Shown piece by piece: positions 28,354 through 36,576 of a stretch of 64,000 nucleotides of DNA. How positions within the stretch are numbered: the stretch's first letter is position 1; each line of letters starts with the position of its first letter. The stretch lies in contig JAKANO010000004.1 in the NCBI GenBank assembly GCA_021812385.1, forward strand, positions 124,001-188,000, in the 5' to 3' direction. The notes under the pieces are model-generated. The model was not told where the DNA came from and made no database searches. It worked only from the letters and a program-made list of their open reading frames with translations. Origin of the DNA: Pseudomonadota bacterium (GTDB lineage: Bacteria > Pseudomonadota > Gammaproteobacteria > Burkholderiales > Thiobacteraceae). The position numbers were made by a program, and so were the translations under genes.

Positions 28354-28626
28354 ATGGCCGTCGTTAATATCGGCAATTACTACGCGGAATGGATGCCCTC
28401 CGGCACGTCGGACAAGCCGGGTTGCGGGCGCATCATCCTGCGCAGCGCACTCCACCTGACGGAGTTGTTTCGCCTCACCAACTTGAATGCGGATGACTTT
28501 CGCAACCTGCTGCACTTGCTGCAAACCGAGAAGCCGGTGTTCTGGGATAGCGAGGCGGGCTGGCTGCGCACCGCACATCCGCAGACGCACGATGCCGAGC
28601 CGGTGGGCGAGCAGGAAGCCAAATAA
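28354..28626 (+). CDS. Small hypothetical protein, 90 aa
   Basis: AAAGGAG is placed well before the ATG. The product (MAVVNIGNYYAEWMPSGTSDKP) contains GCGRIILRSALHLTELFRLTNLNADDFRNLLHLLQTEKPVFWD and a hydrophilic acidic tail. It is soluble and not assigned to a family. It follows the proton ATPase on the same strand after 72 bp. A role with the stress genes is only suggested by position. Confidence 0.65.
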   Translation: MAVVNIGNYYAEWMPSGTSDKPGCGRIILRSALHLTELFRLTNLNADDFRNLLHLLQTEKPVFWDSEAGWLRTAHPQTHDAEPVGEQEAK

Positions 28627-28725
28627 ATCAGCTGGCAACTGCAATAAACCGGATAGGGTTTTTGATGCAAGTCATCAGTGGCATGAAAGAAGGACTGGAA
28701 GATTTTTGGCGTTCTGTTACCGAAC

Positions 28726-29679
28726 CTAATACCACAATCCATTGAGGTGATAACGCGGGCGCCGAGCAATGCTTGGCCGGTCAAAATCGCCGGCCAAGGT
28801 TCCGCCCGGATGCATCGGAGATGCCGGTGCAAGCGCTTTGAGGTGCATCAGGCGCTGCACGCGCTCTTCGGTCGGCGGGTGGGTGCGCAGCCAGGAAGGG
28901 CCGGGCACTTTCCAGCCCGGCAGCATCAGGCGTTCGAAAAACGATTGATGAATTTGTTCGATTTTCATTAAAGCCAGCGCCATGCCTTCGGGGTCGCCCG
29001 TCAGGTAGGCCGCATTCATGTCCGCATTGAATTCGCGCGTGCGCGACAATCCGAACTGGGCGATGAGGGCGAGATGCGGGGCAAAGATCAGTAGTGCGAT
29101 AGTCAGCCAACTGATGCTGACTTCCGACAACATGAGCAAGGGCAAATTGAGCAGCAGCAAAAACTGACCGATCAGGGATAGTGCGTTGGTCAGGCGGCTC
29201 AGCAGGTCGGCCAAGGCCATGACGCGGATGTCGTTGTTGCTGATATGGCTGATTTCGTGCGCCAGCACCGCAAACATTTCCCGCAGGTCGAGAGCGCGCA
29301 GCATGCCATCGGATAGGGCGATCACCGGCGCGCGCCGTGTACCCACGGTGAAGCTATTGATCACTTGGCTGGGAAGGATGTACAAGGATGGCACAGCCGG
29401 CAGATGGGCGCGTTGCGCGAGCTCGGTAATGGTGTCGAACAGCAGCGGCGCTTCGTATGCGCGCAGGGGTTGCGCGCCGTACAGGCGCAGCACGAATTGC
29501 GGGGATGCCGCCGGATTGATCAGTGTGAAAATGCCTCCAATCAGCAGCAGTTGCCACAAGCCCTCGCCACCCCAGACGATATAGCCGAGCAGCGCCAAGA
29601 AGCCCAACATGAAGGCCAGGATCAAGGCCGTGTGCAGGCGGTTTTGCCAGGTGTGGCGATGCCATTCCAGTAGATTCAT
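28726..29679 (-). CDS. htpX: HtpX-like membrane zinc metalloprotease (M48)
   Basis: The 317-aa protein has two N-terminal membrane helices (LILAFMLGFLALLGYIVWG, LWQLLLIGGIFTLINPAA), the zinc site VLAHEISHISNND (HEISH), a second pair of helices, and the Glu-containing SRTREFNADMNAAYLTG stretch that completes metal binding. The C-terminus holds LRTHPPTEERVQRL, typical of HtpX. HtpX degrades damaged membrane proteins together with FtsH and is often heat-induced. It fits the stress genes around it. Confidence 0.92.
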   Translation of the reverse strand: MNLLEWHRHTWQNRLHTALILAFMLGFLALLGYIVWGGEGLWQLLLIGGIFTLINPAASPQFVLRLYGAQPLRAYEAPLLFDTITELAQRAHLPAVPSLYILPSQVINSFTVGTRRAPVIALSDGMLRALDLREMFAVLAHEISHISNNDIRVMALADLLSRLTNALSLIGQFLLLLNLPLLMLSEVSISWLTIALLIFAPHLALIAQFGLSRTREFNADMNAAYLTGDPEGMALALMKIEQIHQSFFERLMLPGWKVPGPSWLRTHPPTEERVQRLMHLKALAPASPMHPGGTLAGDFDRPSIARRPRYHLNGLWY

Positions 29680-29721
29680 TCCGGCGTGTCCGATTGGCTA
29701 TCCAAAAATTATATTGTTTTC

Positions 29722-29871
29722 TCAATGCCGCCAACGACTATCGCGTTTTCCGGCCAACGCGCGCAGCTTTTGGTGGAGATCGTGTTTTTCGGCCGAAAGT
29801 TTCTCCGGGATATGCACCGGTATGCGCAGATAAAGATTGCCGTACTGCTTGCTGCCGAAAATTAATGGGGG
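29722..29871 (-). pseudogene. Remnant of a DnaJ/CbpA-type co-chaperone gene, 3' end only
   Basis: Reading the reverse strand here gives about 45 codons ending GSKQYGNLYLRIPVHIPEKL then SAEKHDLHQKLRAL, the C-terminal sheet and tail of DnaJ/CbpA proteins (compare GDLYVxVxVxxPxxLSxEEREL-x-KLR). No J domain, Gly/Phe-rich linker or zinc domain is found upstream: the homology stops abruptly where the convergent or unrelated PPOX-like gene region begins. I read it as the surviving 3' end of a deleted chaperone gene between HtpX and the PPOX-like gene. Confidence 0.65.
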
Positions 29872-29894
29872 TTGGAGAAGGCCGTAGCCGCAGA

Positions 29895-30344
29895 TCACAC
29901 CGTCACGAGATTGGTGTGGCCAAAGCCTTTGGTGTAGTCGAGCACTGAGACAAGTATTGGCGTGAGCTTGACGAAAACCATGCCTTCCGCCGCATCGCTG
30001 TCGACCCATGCCGCCGCCTCCGGAAAACGCTTCAGCAGGCAGGCGGCGGCGCGCTTCACCTCCGCGGGGCGCGTGAGAATTTGCGCCGTCGCCGCCATCG
30101 ACAGCCCCTTGATATGCTCCCAATCCTCGTACTCGCTGTTGATGGTGAGCGAGACCTTGTTGCAGTAACGTATGTTTTTCACTTTCTGGCTATTGGCATC
30201 GGCGCCAAAAATAATCGTCAGCCCGTCGTGGGCGTAGCTCACCGTATTCGCCTGCGGCCAGCCGTCTTCGCGTAGCGTCGCTAGCGTCAGGTCGGGCTGG
30301 CCCTTCATGATGCCGAGCACAAATTTTTCGGTGGTTTTGTTCAT
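29895..30344 (-). CDS. Pyridoxamine-5'-phosphate-oxidase-like FMN-binding protein
   Basis: Strong ribosome site (CAGGAGGTGCGCC) before the ATG. The 149-aa split-barrel protein contains LATLREDGWPQANTVSYAHDGLTIIFGADANSQKVKNIRYCNKVSLTIN, the standard PPOX-family beta-barrel with an S-x-K-x2-N-I-R flavin/phosphate-contacting stretch. These small proteins bind FMN, F420 or haem and have varied redox roles; the true pyridoxamine oxidase is longer. Such genes recur in anaerobic/stress islands with Hsp20 and universal stress proteins. Confidence 0.88.
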   Translation of the reverse strand: MNKTTEKFVLGIMKGQPDLTLATLREDGWPQANTVSYAHDGLTIIFGADANSQKVKNIRYCNKVSLTINSEYEDWEHIKGLSMAATAQILTRPAEVKRAAACLLKRFPEAAAWVDSDAAEGMVFVKLTPILVSVLDYTKGFGHTNLVTV

Positions 30345-30702
30345 GGCGCACCTCCTGCTATAGGGTCATCGGGCTTCCTTATACTCCGCATCCACGACTT
30401 TGCCGCGCATACAAAAATACCCGACAAAATGTTTTTGTAGTCATTCAAGAATAGCAAGAGAAGGAAAAATAAAAGCGGCCGAATCACCTTCGTGCGGCGC
30501 ATGCAAGCAGCAGTATGAAAGAAAAAAGTTTCTGCGAGAAATGGTGTAATTACTTAAATAGGCTTGGTTTTAGCGTTGAAAGTGCATTTGAGCTTACCCA
30601 AAGAAAGGTATTGAGAAATCTGCGCCAAAACCTATACATAAGCATGGATGCAGATGCGAAGACGCATTTGATTTTTCTCAACTGAATGCAGAGGAAACAA
30701 TC
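30345..30702. other. Hsp20 upstream region with a possible 56-aa ORF
   Basis: This gap is AT-richer than average. A forward frame from ATG 30515 to TGA 30685 would encode 56 aa (MKEKSFCEKWCNYLNRLGFS and a helical remainder), but it lacks a ribosome site. A 19-bp motif at 30557-30575 recurs with one mismatch after the hsp20 gene (31233-31251). TTGAT-TTTT-CTCAA at 30668-30681 resembles an FNR site but lies too close to the start codon to act in the usual way. Confidence 0.35.
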
Positions 30703-31230
30703 ATGGCTGATACAAATACCACTGAAGTGACGCGCGTTGAAAAAGGCAAAGAGATGCTAAAGCCAACGCCGCTGAGTGCGTTGAGTCCGTTTGAAGAAAT
30801 GGATCGTTTGTTTGATCGATGGTTTGAAGGTCGCAGCCAACGCAACTGGTTGCGCCCATTCGCCATGGAGCGGCCGCTATGGGCCGATCTGGAACTGCCG
30901 TTTGAAGGAAAAATGCCCAAAGTCGACATTGTCGACGAGGATGAAAACATTGTGGTGCGCGCCGAAGTGCCGGGTGTCGACAAGAAAGACCTGGAGATTT
31001 CGGTGACCGACGGCAGCGTGACGCTCAAGGGCAAAACCAACCACGAGCACAAGGAAGAAAAAGGCAATTATTACCGTTGCGAGATTTCGCGCGGGGCTTT
31101 CAGCCGCGTGCTCACGCTGCCGCATGAAGTGGATGCGGAAAAGGCGAAAGCGTCGTTCAAGGATGGCTTGTTGGAATTGACGATGCCGAAGCTGAAAAAA
31201 ACCAATCGCCGCACGGTAAAAATCGATTAG
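30703..31230 (+). CDS. Hsp20/alpha-crystallin small heat-shock protein
   Basis: GAGGAAA precedes the ATG. In the 175-aa protein the N-terminal arm (LSPFEEMDRLFDRWFEG, then RNWLRPFAMERPLWADLE) precedes the alpha-crystallin domain (about 80-165): KVDIVDEDENIVVRAEVPGV, KKDLEISVTDGSVTLKG, YYRCEISRGAFSRVLTLPHEV and the signature FKDGLLELTMPK (GxLxLxxPK). The C-terminal RTVKID gives the I-x-I-like docking end. It is an ATP-independent holdase that keeps unfolding proteins soluble, here next to HtpX and GroESL. Confidence 0.95.
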   Translation: MADTNTTEVTRVEKGKEMLKPTPLSALSPFEEMDRLFDRWFEGRSQRNWLRPFAMERPLWADLELPFEGKMPKVDIVDEDENIVVRAEVPGVDKKDLEISVTDGSVTLKGKTNHEHKEEKGNYYRCEISRGAFSRVLTLPHEVDAEKAKASFKDGLLELTMPKLKKTNRRTVKID

Positions 31231-31263
31231 TTAATAGGCTGGGTTTTAGCGCCTATAAAGTTT

Positions 31264-31305
31264 CTCATGCCGGCGAAATCGCGCAAGTATTTTCGCCGGC
31301 ATGAG
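31264..31305. repeat. 15-bp perfect inverted repeat after hsp20
   Basis: CTCATGCCGGCGAAA (31264-31278) pairs exactly with TTTCGCCGGCATGAG (31291-31305) around a 12-base loop. No T-run follows, so it may be an RNA-stabilising hairpin, a processing site or a REP-like element between hsp20 and the DUF2934 gene. Confidence 0.7.
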
Positions 31306-31368
31306 GCTGGCTGTCCCAGCCGCAAGATCGAACTTTCCCGCTTTATCGCTAAAGAATAGGAGTTTCAT

Positions 31369-31911
31369 ATGTTTGTCGCGCATCCCCAATCGGGCAGCGA
31401 AAACAACCGCGCCGTCAAAGGTGCGGCGAAGCCAGGCCACGCGGAAACCAGCGAGAGCCAGGAACCGCTTTACGTGACCACGGAAGAGCGCCACCACATG
31501 ATTGCCGAGGCCGCGTATTTACGCGCTGCGGATCGCGGTTTCTTCATGGGCGATGCGGTGGAAGACTGGCTTGCCGCTGAAATTGAAATCGATCAAATGT
31601 TGCATCAGGATACAGCCCCGCCGATGAGCGCGAAACAGCGCTTTCAGCAATCACATGAGGCGCAGCTCAAGGAATGGGACGCCAAACTCGACGCATTAAA
31701 AGCGCAGGTGCACGATGCAAGCTTAGAGATTCGCGCCGATTTTCAGAAGCAGCTGGCTTTGCTGGATAAAAAGCGCGCGGTAGCCCGGGCAAAGATTCAC
31801 GAATTGAGCTTGCGCACGGATAGTGCTTGGGAAGATTTGATGAGCGGCGTTGAAAAGACCGGGGAAGAGCTGCATAAAGCGCTGGACAAAATGATGGCGC
31901 GTTTCAAGTGA
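31369..31911 (+). CDS. DUF2934-type protein with coiled coil, 180 aa
   Basis: AGGAG precedes the ATG. Residues about 35-70 match DUF2934: EERHHMIAEAAYLRAADRGF then DAVEDWLAAEIEID, a short helical module of unknown role common in soil and chemolithotrophic bacteria. From about residue 95 the protein is a long charged coiled coil (HEAQLKEWDAKLDALKAQVH, LEIRADFQKQLALLDKKR). No signal peptide or membrane helix. The following lipoprotein also carries a long helical coil, and the two genes are 57 bp apart on the same strand. Confidence 0.75.
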   Translation: MFVAHPQSGSENNRAVKGAAKPGHAETSESQEPLYVTTEERHHMIAEAAYLRAADRGFFMGDAVEDWLAAEIEIDQMLHQDTAPPMSAKQRFQQSHEAQLKEWDAKLDALKAQVHDASLEIRADFQKQLALLDKKRAVARAKIHELSLRTDSAWEDLMSGVEKTGEELHKALDKMMARFK

Positions 31912-31968
31912 CACGCGGCGGCCTTTGCCGGCTGGATTGTGTTCAAGCAAATCATGAAGGAGACTGAA

Positions 31969-32403
31969 ATGAATCGTCTACTGATGCTCGTGCTATTGGC
32001 TGTGTCTTTCATGTTGTCCGCCTGTGAAAAAAAGGAAGAATACGTTCTGCCCAAGACGGCTGAAAGCGCCAAGCAGGAAAGCGCGACTGCCAGTATGCCT
32101 GCGGCGGATCAGGCCAAACAGCTACGCAATGAGTTCGTGGGCAAGATGCAGCAGGACCTGGACGAAATGAATACGAAGCTGGGCGAGCTCAAGGCCAAGG
32201 CGCAGACCTTGACTGGCGAGGCGAAAGTCAAGATCGACCAGCAAATCCAAAGCTTGGAACAGGAGCAGAAGGCCGCTGTGCAAAAATTCGAAGAACTTAA
32301 GTCCGCCACTGGCGAAAAATGGTCTGAAATGAAGACGGGTGTTGGCGATGCCGTTGAGCATTTAAAACAATCCGTGAAGAAGGCTCGTGGAGAAGGTCCG
32401 TGA
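31969..32403 (+). CDS. Coiled-coil lipoprotein, 144 aa
   Basis: ATG at 31969 follows AAGGAG with correct spacing. The N-terminus MNRLLMLVLLAVSFMLSACE is a lipoprotein signal with lipobox LSAC. The mature part is a charged helix (LRNEFVGKMQQDLDEMNTKL, AKVKIDQQIQSLEQEQKAAV, KFEELKSATGEKWSEMKTGV), like periplasmic coiled-coil lipoproteins of unknown role. The last codons run into an array of GTGAAGAAGG repeats that continues past the stop. It precedes groES. Confidence 0.8.
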   Translation: MNRLLMLVLLAVSFMLSACEKKEEYVLPKTAESAKQESATASMPAADQAKQLRNEFVGKMQQDLDEMNTKLGELKAKAQTLTGEAKVKIDQQIQSLEQEQKAAVQKFEELKSATGEKWSEMKTGVGDAVEHLKQSVKKARGEGP

Positions 32404-32447
32404 AGAAGGCATCTCATGAAGAAGGCATCCCGTGAAGAAGGTATAAG
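32374..32447. repeat. Five imperfect GTGAAGAAGG-type repeats
   Basis: Units beginning at 32374, 32387, 32400, 32416 and 32432 read GTGAAGAAGGCTC, GTGGAGAAGGTCC, GTGAAGAAGGCATCTC, ATGAAGAAGGCATCCC and GTGAAGAAGGTATAAG: a 13/16-bp periodic array. It straddles the 3' end of the lipoprotein gene and the groES leader, and repeats purine-rich Shine-Dalgarno-like cores. Confidence 0.7.
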
Positions 32448-32489
32448 GATAAGTCCTGAGCCCGCATGCAATCAGCAGGAGCAAGCCAT

Positions 32490-32780
32490 ATGAAGTTTCG
32501 TCCGCTGCATGATCGTGTTCTCGTCAAGCGCATAGAACCGGAGCACGTCACGGCTTCCGGCATCGTTATCCCCGATTCGGCGACGGAAAAACCGGATCAA
32601 GGGGAAATCGTCGCCGTGGGCAATGGCAAGATTCTGAAAAACGGCAAGATTCAGCCGCTCCAAGTCAAAGTGGGCGAGCGGATTTTATTCGCCAAGTACG
32701 GCGGCCAAATCGTAAAAATTGCGGGCGAAGAGTTACTCGTATTGCGTGAGGAAGACATCATGGCCACGGTCGAAGCCTAA
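32490..32780 (+). CDS. groES: Co-chaperonin GroES
   Basis: Starts at ATG 32490 after AGGAG. The 96-aa protein is a full-length Gro[22 protein letters not shown], mobile loop [20 protein letters not shown] with the IVI tripeptide that contacts GroEL, roof region, [35 protein letters not shown]. It caps the GroEL ring during folding. It is placed 38 bp before a divergent groEL, which suggests a second, specialised chaperonin pair. Confidence 0.97.
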   Translation: MKFRPLHDRVLVKRIEPEHVTASGIVIPDSATEKPDQGEIVAVGNGKILKNGKIQPLQVKVGERILFAKYGGQIVKIAGEELLVLREEDIMATVEA

Positions 32781-32818
32781 AGAATCCCTAAACAACCTAA
32801 GCAAGAACGAAACATCCG

Positions 32819-34432
32819 ATGCCAGCCAAGGATATCCTGTTTCATGAAGAAGCCAGGACGCGCATTTGTGCCGGTGTCGATATTCTCGCCGATGCCGTCA
32901 AGGTCACGCTCGGCCCCAAAGGGCGTTTCGTGGTGCTGGAGCGTCCCTACGGTTCGCCCATCATCGCCAACTCCGGGGTGACGGTCGCCAAGCAAATCGA
33001 ACTGCAAGACCGCTTTGAAAACATGGGCGCGCAAATGCTGCGCGAGGTGGCCAGCAAGACTTCCGAGACGGCCGGCGACGGCACGACCACGGCCACGGTA
33101 TTGGCGCAAGCCATCGTCAAGGAAGGCATGAAGTACATCGCGGCCGGCATGAATCCGATCGAGATCAAGCGCGGCATCGACCGCGCCGTGGATGCGACGG
33201 TCGCCGCGCTGAAACAGCAATCGAAACCCTGTACCACGAGCATGGAAATCGCCCAGGTGGGGAGCATCTCCGCCAACGGTGACCGCGCGATCGGCGACCT
33301 GATCGCCGAGGCGATGGAGAAAGTGGGGCGCGAAGGCGTAATCACCGTCGAGGAGGGATCGGGCTTGGTGAATGAACTGGCGATGGTCGAGGGCTTGCAG
33401 TTCGACCGTGGATATTTGTCGCCCTATTTCATGACCAACCTGGAAAAGCAGCTCGCTGTTCTCGAAAATCCTTTCATCCTGTTGCACGAGAAAAAAATTT
33501 CCAGCCTGCGCGATTTACTGCCGCTGCTGGAGCAAGTCACCCAAGCCAATCGGGCGCTGTTGGTCATCGCGGAAGACATCGAGGGCGAGGCGCTTGCGAC
33601 CCTGGTCGTGAACCATATTCGCGGCGCGCTGAAAACCTGTGCGGTAAAGGCGCCGGGCTTCGGCGATCGACGCAAAGCCATGCTGGAAGATATGGCCATT
33701 CTGACCGGGGCGACGGTGATTTCCGAAGAGCTCGGTCTGGCCTTGGAGCAAGTCACGACCAGCGAATTAGGGCAGGCCAGTCGCGTCGAAATCGGCAAGG
33801 ATGAGACTACGATTATCAGCGGCGCCGGCGATGCGCAGCGCATCCAGGACCGCGCCCAACAAATGCGCGCGCAAATTGCGGAAACCGCCAGCGACTATGA
33901 TCGTGAGCAATTGCAGAAACGCCTGGCCAAGCTGGTCGGCGGGGTGGCTATCATCAAACTCGGCGCCGCCAGCGAGGTGGAAATGAAAGAGAAAAAAAGC
34001 CGCGTGGACGATGCCGTGCATGCGACCAAGGCCGCGGTCGAGGAGGGTATCGGGCCCGGCGGCGGCGTGGCCTTGATTCGGGCGCGCGCCGTGTTGGAAA
34101 ACCTGAAAGGCGCGAATTTAGATCAGGATGCCGGAATCAAGATCGTGTATCACGCTTTGGAATCGCCCTTGCGCCAATTGGTGGAGAATGGCGGCGAAGA
34201 ATCTTCGGTCGTCCTGAATCGCGTGCTGCTAGGCCAGGGCAATTATGGCTACAACGGCGCCACGGGCGAGTATGGCGATTTAGTTGCGATGGGCATTCTG
34301 GATCCGACCAAGGTCACGCACTTTGCGCTGCAAAATGCGGCATCGGTGGGCGGGCTGATCTTGACCACGGATTGTGCGATAGGAGAGATTCCCGCAGCGG
34401 CCAAGCCCCTTCCGGGTGAGCTGGAAATGTAG
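32819..34432 (+). CDS. groEL: Divergent GroEL chaperonin lacking Asp52
   Basis: A 537-aa chaperonin that aligns without gaps to E. coli GroEL through the first 90 residues. [23 protein letters not shown] (Asp87 kept) and the late [14 protein letters not shown] segment (equivalent of Asp398 kept) are normal. But the TKDGVSVA loop reads ANSGVTVA: Lys51 is Asn and Asp52 is Ser, clear from codons AAC TCC at 32969-32974. Asp52 helps ATP hydrolysis in E. coli GroEL. The C-terminus ends [13 protein letters not shown] without the GGM repeats. Apical-domain binding residues look conserved. This is probably a specialised paralogue; the housekeeping groEL should be elsewhere in the genome. pncA follows after 12 bp. 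Confidence 0.96.
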   Translation: MPAKDILFHEEARTRICAGVDILADAVKVTLGPKGRFVVLERPYGSPIIANSGVTVAKQIELQDRFENMGAQMLREVASKTSETAGDGTTTATVLAQAIVKEGMKYIAAGMNPIEIKRGIDRAVDATVAALKQQSKPCTTSMEIAQVGSISANGDRAIGDLIAEAMEKVGREGVITVEEGSGLVNELAMVEGLQFDRGYLSPYFMTNLEKQLAVLENPFILLHEKKISSLRDLLPLLEQVTQANRALLVIAEDIEGEALATLVVNHIRGALKTCAVKAPGFGDRRKAMLEDMAILTGATVISEELGLALEQVTTSELGQASRVEIGKDETTIISGAGDAQRIQDRAQQMRAQIAETASDYDREQLQKRLAKLVGGVAIIKLGAASEVEMKEKKSRVDDAVHATKAAVEEGIGPGGGVALIRARAVLENLKGANLDQDAGIKIVYHALESPLRQLVENGGEESSVVLNRVLLGQGNYGYNGATGEYGDLVAMGILDPTKVTHFALQNAASVGGLILTTDCAIGEIPAAAKPLPGELEM

Positions 34433-34444
34433 CGACAGCGGGCC

Positions 34445-35029
34445 ATGAAAAAAATAACCATAAGCGCCGGCGACGCATTGATTATCGTGGATGTGCAAAA
34501 TGATTTCCTGCAGGGCGGCAGCTTGGCGGTGAAGCATGGGGAACAGGTTGCGCCTGCGTTGAATCGCTATATCGCATTATTTCAGGCCAAAGGTTTGCCG
34601 ATTTTCGCCACCCGGGATTGGCACCCGGCCAATCACTGCTCGTTTCGAGAACACGGCGGAATGTGGCCGCCGCATTGCGTCGCAGGCACGCCAGGCGCGG
34701 ATTTTTCCGCGCAACTGGAGTTGCCGTCGGGTACGCATATCATCTCCAAGGCCACATTGCCGGAGCAAGAAGCCTATTCCGCTTTCGAAGGCACGGATCT
34801 GGATCGCCAGTTGCGCGCAGCCGGGGTGCAACGCTTGTTCGTCGGCGGTTTGGCGACCGATTACTGTGTGCTGCATACGGTCAAGGATGCGCGCTTGCAT
34901 AACTATCAGACCTTCCTGCTCACCGATGCGGTGCGTGCCGTGAATATGCGCGCGGAGGATGGGCGGCAAGCGTTGGAGGAAATGCTGCGTTTGGGCGCAC
35001 AGATGACCGAGATTGCGGCATTGCGATGA
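34445..35029 (+). CDS. pncA: Nicotinamidase
   Basis: The 194-aa isochorismatase-fold enzyme converts nicotinamide to nicotinate. Catalytic Asp in LIIVDVQNDFLQGGSL, metal-binding FATRDWHPANHCSF, Lys in HIISKATLPEQEAYSAF, and nucleophile Cys in GLATDYCVLHTVKDA are all present. Its stop overlaps the start of pncB by 4 bp, so the two consecutive NAD salvage enzymes are translationally coupled. Location behind groEL suggests NAD recycling is part of the stress response. Confidence 0.96.
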   Translation: MKKITISAGDALIIVDVQNDFLQGGSLAVKHGEQVAPALNRYIALFQAKGLPIFATRDWHPANHCSFREHGGMWPPHCVAGTPGADFSAQLELPSGTHIISKATLPEQEAYSAFEGTDLDRQLRAAGVQRLFVGGLATDYCVLHTVKDARLHNYQTFLLTDAVRAVNMRAEDGRQALEEMLRLGAQMTEIAALR

Positions 35030-36414
35030 TCAATCAGCTGACCAGCCCGCTGCTGGCGGATCTGTACGAATACACCATGCTGCAAAGCTATCTTGAGCTG
35101 GGTATGGAGCAGACGGCGGTGTTCGAGTTTTTTGTGCGCAAGCTGCCGCCGGGGCGGAATTTCATGGTCGCGGCCGGCTTGGAGCAGGTGCTGGAATTTC
35201 TCGAAAACCTGGCTTTTAGCGCGGAGGAACTGGACTGGCTGGCTGAGCGTTTTCCGCCGCTGGTGATCAATTTCCTCAAGGACTTCCACTTCACCGGCGA
35301 CGTGCATGCTATGCCGGAAGGCACGATCTTTTTTCCCAACGAGCCGATTTTACGTGTGACCGCCCCTTTGCCGCAGGCGCAATTGGTGGAGTCGCGGCTG
35401 ATGAATCTGCTCAACTTCGAAACCTTGATCGCCACTAAAGCGGCGCGCTTGGTGCTGACGGCGCCGAATAAGCTGCTGGTGGATTTCGGCATGCGCCGGG
35501 CGCATGGGGCGGAGGCGGCGCTGCTGGCGGCGCGCGCGAGTTATCTGGCGGGATTTTCCGGGACCGCCACGGTGTTGGCGGGAGGGCTCTACGATATCCC
35601 GGTGTTCGGCACCATGGCGCATTCCTTCATCCAGGCGCATGAGGACGAGTCGCTGGCATTCGAGCACTTTGCTTGCACCCACCCGGACAACGCCATTCTA
35701 CTCATCGATACCTATGACACCGAGGCTGCGGCGAGCAAGGTCGTGCTGCTTGCGCACAAACTGCGTGAAATGAATGTCCGGATTAAAGCGGTGCGCATCG
35801 ATAGCGGCGACCTGGGCGAACATGCGCGGCGTGTGCGGCGCATCCTGGATGCTGGCGGTCTGCAACAAGTCACGATTTTTGCCAGCGGCAATTTGGATGA
35901 ATACCAATTGCAGGCCTTGCTGGCTGCCGCTGCGCCGATCGATGGTTTCGGCATCGGCACCGCGCTGGATACTTCCAGCGATGCGCCGTTTCTCGATTGC
36001 GCCTACAAGCTGCAGGAATACGCCGGGAAGCCCCGCCGCAAGCGCTCCGAAGGCAAGGCGACTTGGCCGGGCAGAAAGCAGGTTTATCGCAGCTATAGCG
36101 CCGACGGCCAGATGCTCGGGGATGTGCTGGCGCTGGAGCAGCACGACGCGCAGCCGGGAGAGGCCCTGCTCCATCCCGTGATGCGCGATGGATTCCGCAT
36201 CGAGCCGCAGGCGCCACTCCTAAGCTTGCGTCAGCGGACGCTGGCGGCGTATGCCCAATTGCCGCAGGCCTTGCGCGCACTGGGCATCGGCCCGGCTTAT
36301 AACGTAGTGGTTTCCCATGCATTGCAGGAAATGGCGGAGCAGGTGGATCAAGAAGCACTGCATGCAATGCAAGCATCGACGCCTAACGCAACGACCAAGC
36401 CCCGACTCTGTTAG
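35026..36414 (+). CDS. pncB: Nicotinate phosphoribosyltransferase
   Basis: The 462-aa enzyme joins nicotinate with PRPP to nicotinate mononucleotide, the committed step of the Preiss-Handler NAD salvage route. It starts MINQLTSPLLADLYEYTMLQSYLELGM, typical for the family, and includes FEFFVRKLPPGRNFMVAAGLEQVLEFL, the substrate-binding DFGMRRAHGAEAALLAARAS, GTMAHSFIQAHEDE with the regulatory His region, VRIDSGDLGEHARRVR and IDGFGIGTALDTS. Coupled to pncA by an ATGA overlap. Confidence 0.96.
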   Translation: MINQLTSPLLADLYEYTMLQSYLELGMEQTAVFEFFVRKLPPGRNFMVAAGLEQVLEFLENLAFSAEELDWLAERFPPLVINFLKDFHFTGDVHAMPEGTIFFPNEPILRVTAPLPQAQLVESRLMNLLNFETLIATKAARLVLTAPNKLLVDFGMRRAHGAEAALLAARASYLAGFSGTATVLAGGLYDIPVFGTMAHSFIQAHEDESLAFEHFACTHPDNAILLIDTYDTEAAASKVVLLAHKLREMNVRIKAVRIDSGDLGEHARRVRRILDAGGLQQVTIFASGNLDEYQLQALLAAAAPIDGFGIGTALDTSSDAPFLDCAYKLQEYAGKPRRKRSEGKATWPGRKQVYRSYSADGQMLGDVLALEQHDAQPGEALLHPVMRDGFRIEPQAPLLSLRQRTLAAYAQLPQALRALGIGPAYNVVVSHALQEMAEQVDQEALHAMQASTPNATTKPRLC

Positions 36415-36560
36415 CCGCGACTCGCAAGCCGCGCCAGTCCCAAATCCTCCAGCAAACCATTCCCCGTATTTTCCACGTTGCACGATCTCGCTGAGACCGT
36501 ACTTTAGTATTTCATGCTATTCCTACGATGTAGTTGGCTACGGCTGCCGAAGGCGAAAAC

Positions 36561-36576
36561 TTAGGATTATTCCTAC
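36561..36576. promoter_or_regulatory. TTCCTAC-containing imperfect palindrome, possible NarL-family operator
   Basis: TTAGGATTATTCCTA is an imperfect inverted repeat touching the -35 of the sigma28-type promoter. A second ATTCCTAC lies at 36519-36526. The pattern resembles TTTCCTA half-sites of BvgA/NarL-type regulators. The protein that would bind is unknown. Confidence 0.35.

Noticed and set aside
30576-30600. Heat-shock sigma factor-like promoter (TTGAA ... CCCA) before hsp20
   Set aside because: Spacer is longer than usual and the -10 half is poor; not strong enough to claim.
30668-30681. FNR-like site TTGAT-TTTT-CTCAA before hsp20
   Set aside because: Nine of ten bases fit, but it is only 21 bp from the ATG, so an activating position is impossible with this start; repression cannot be excluded, but evidence is thin.
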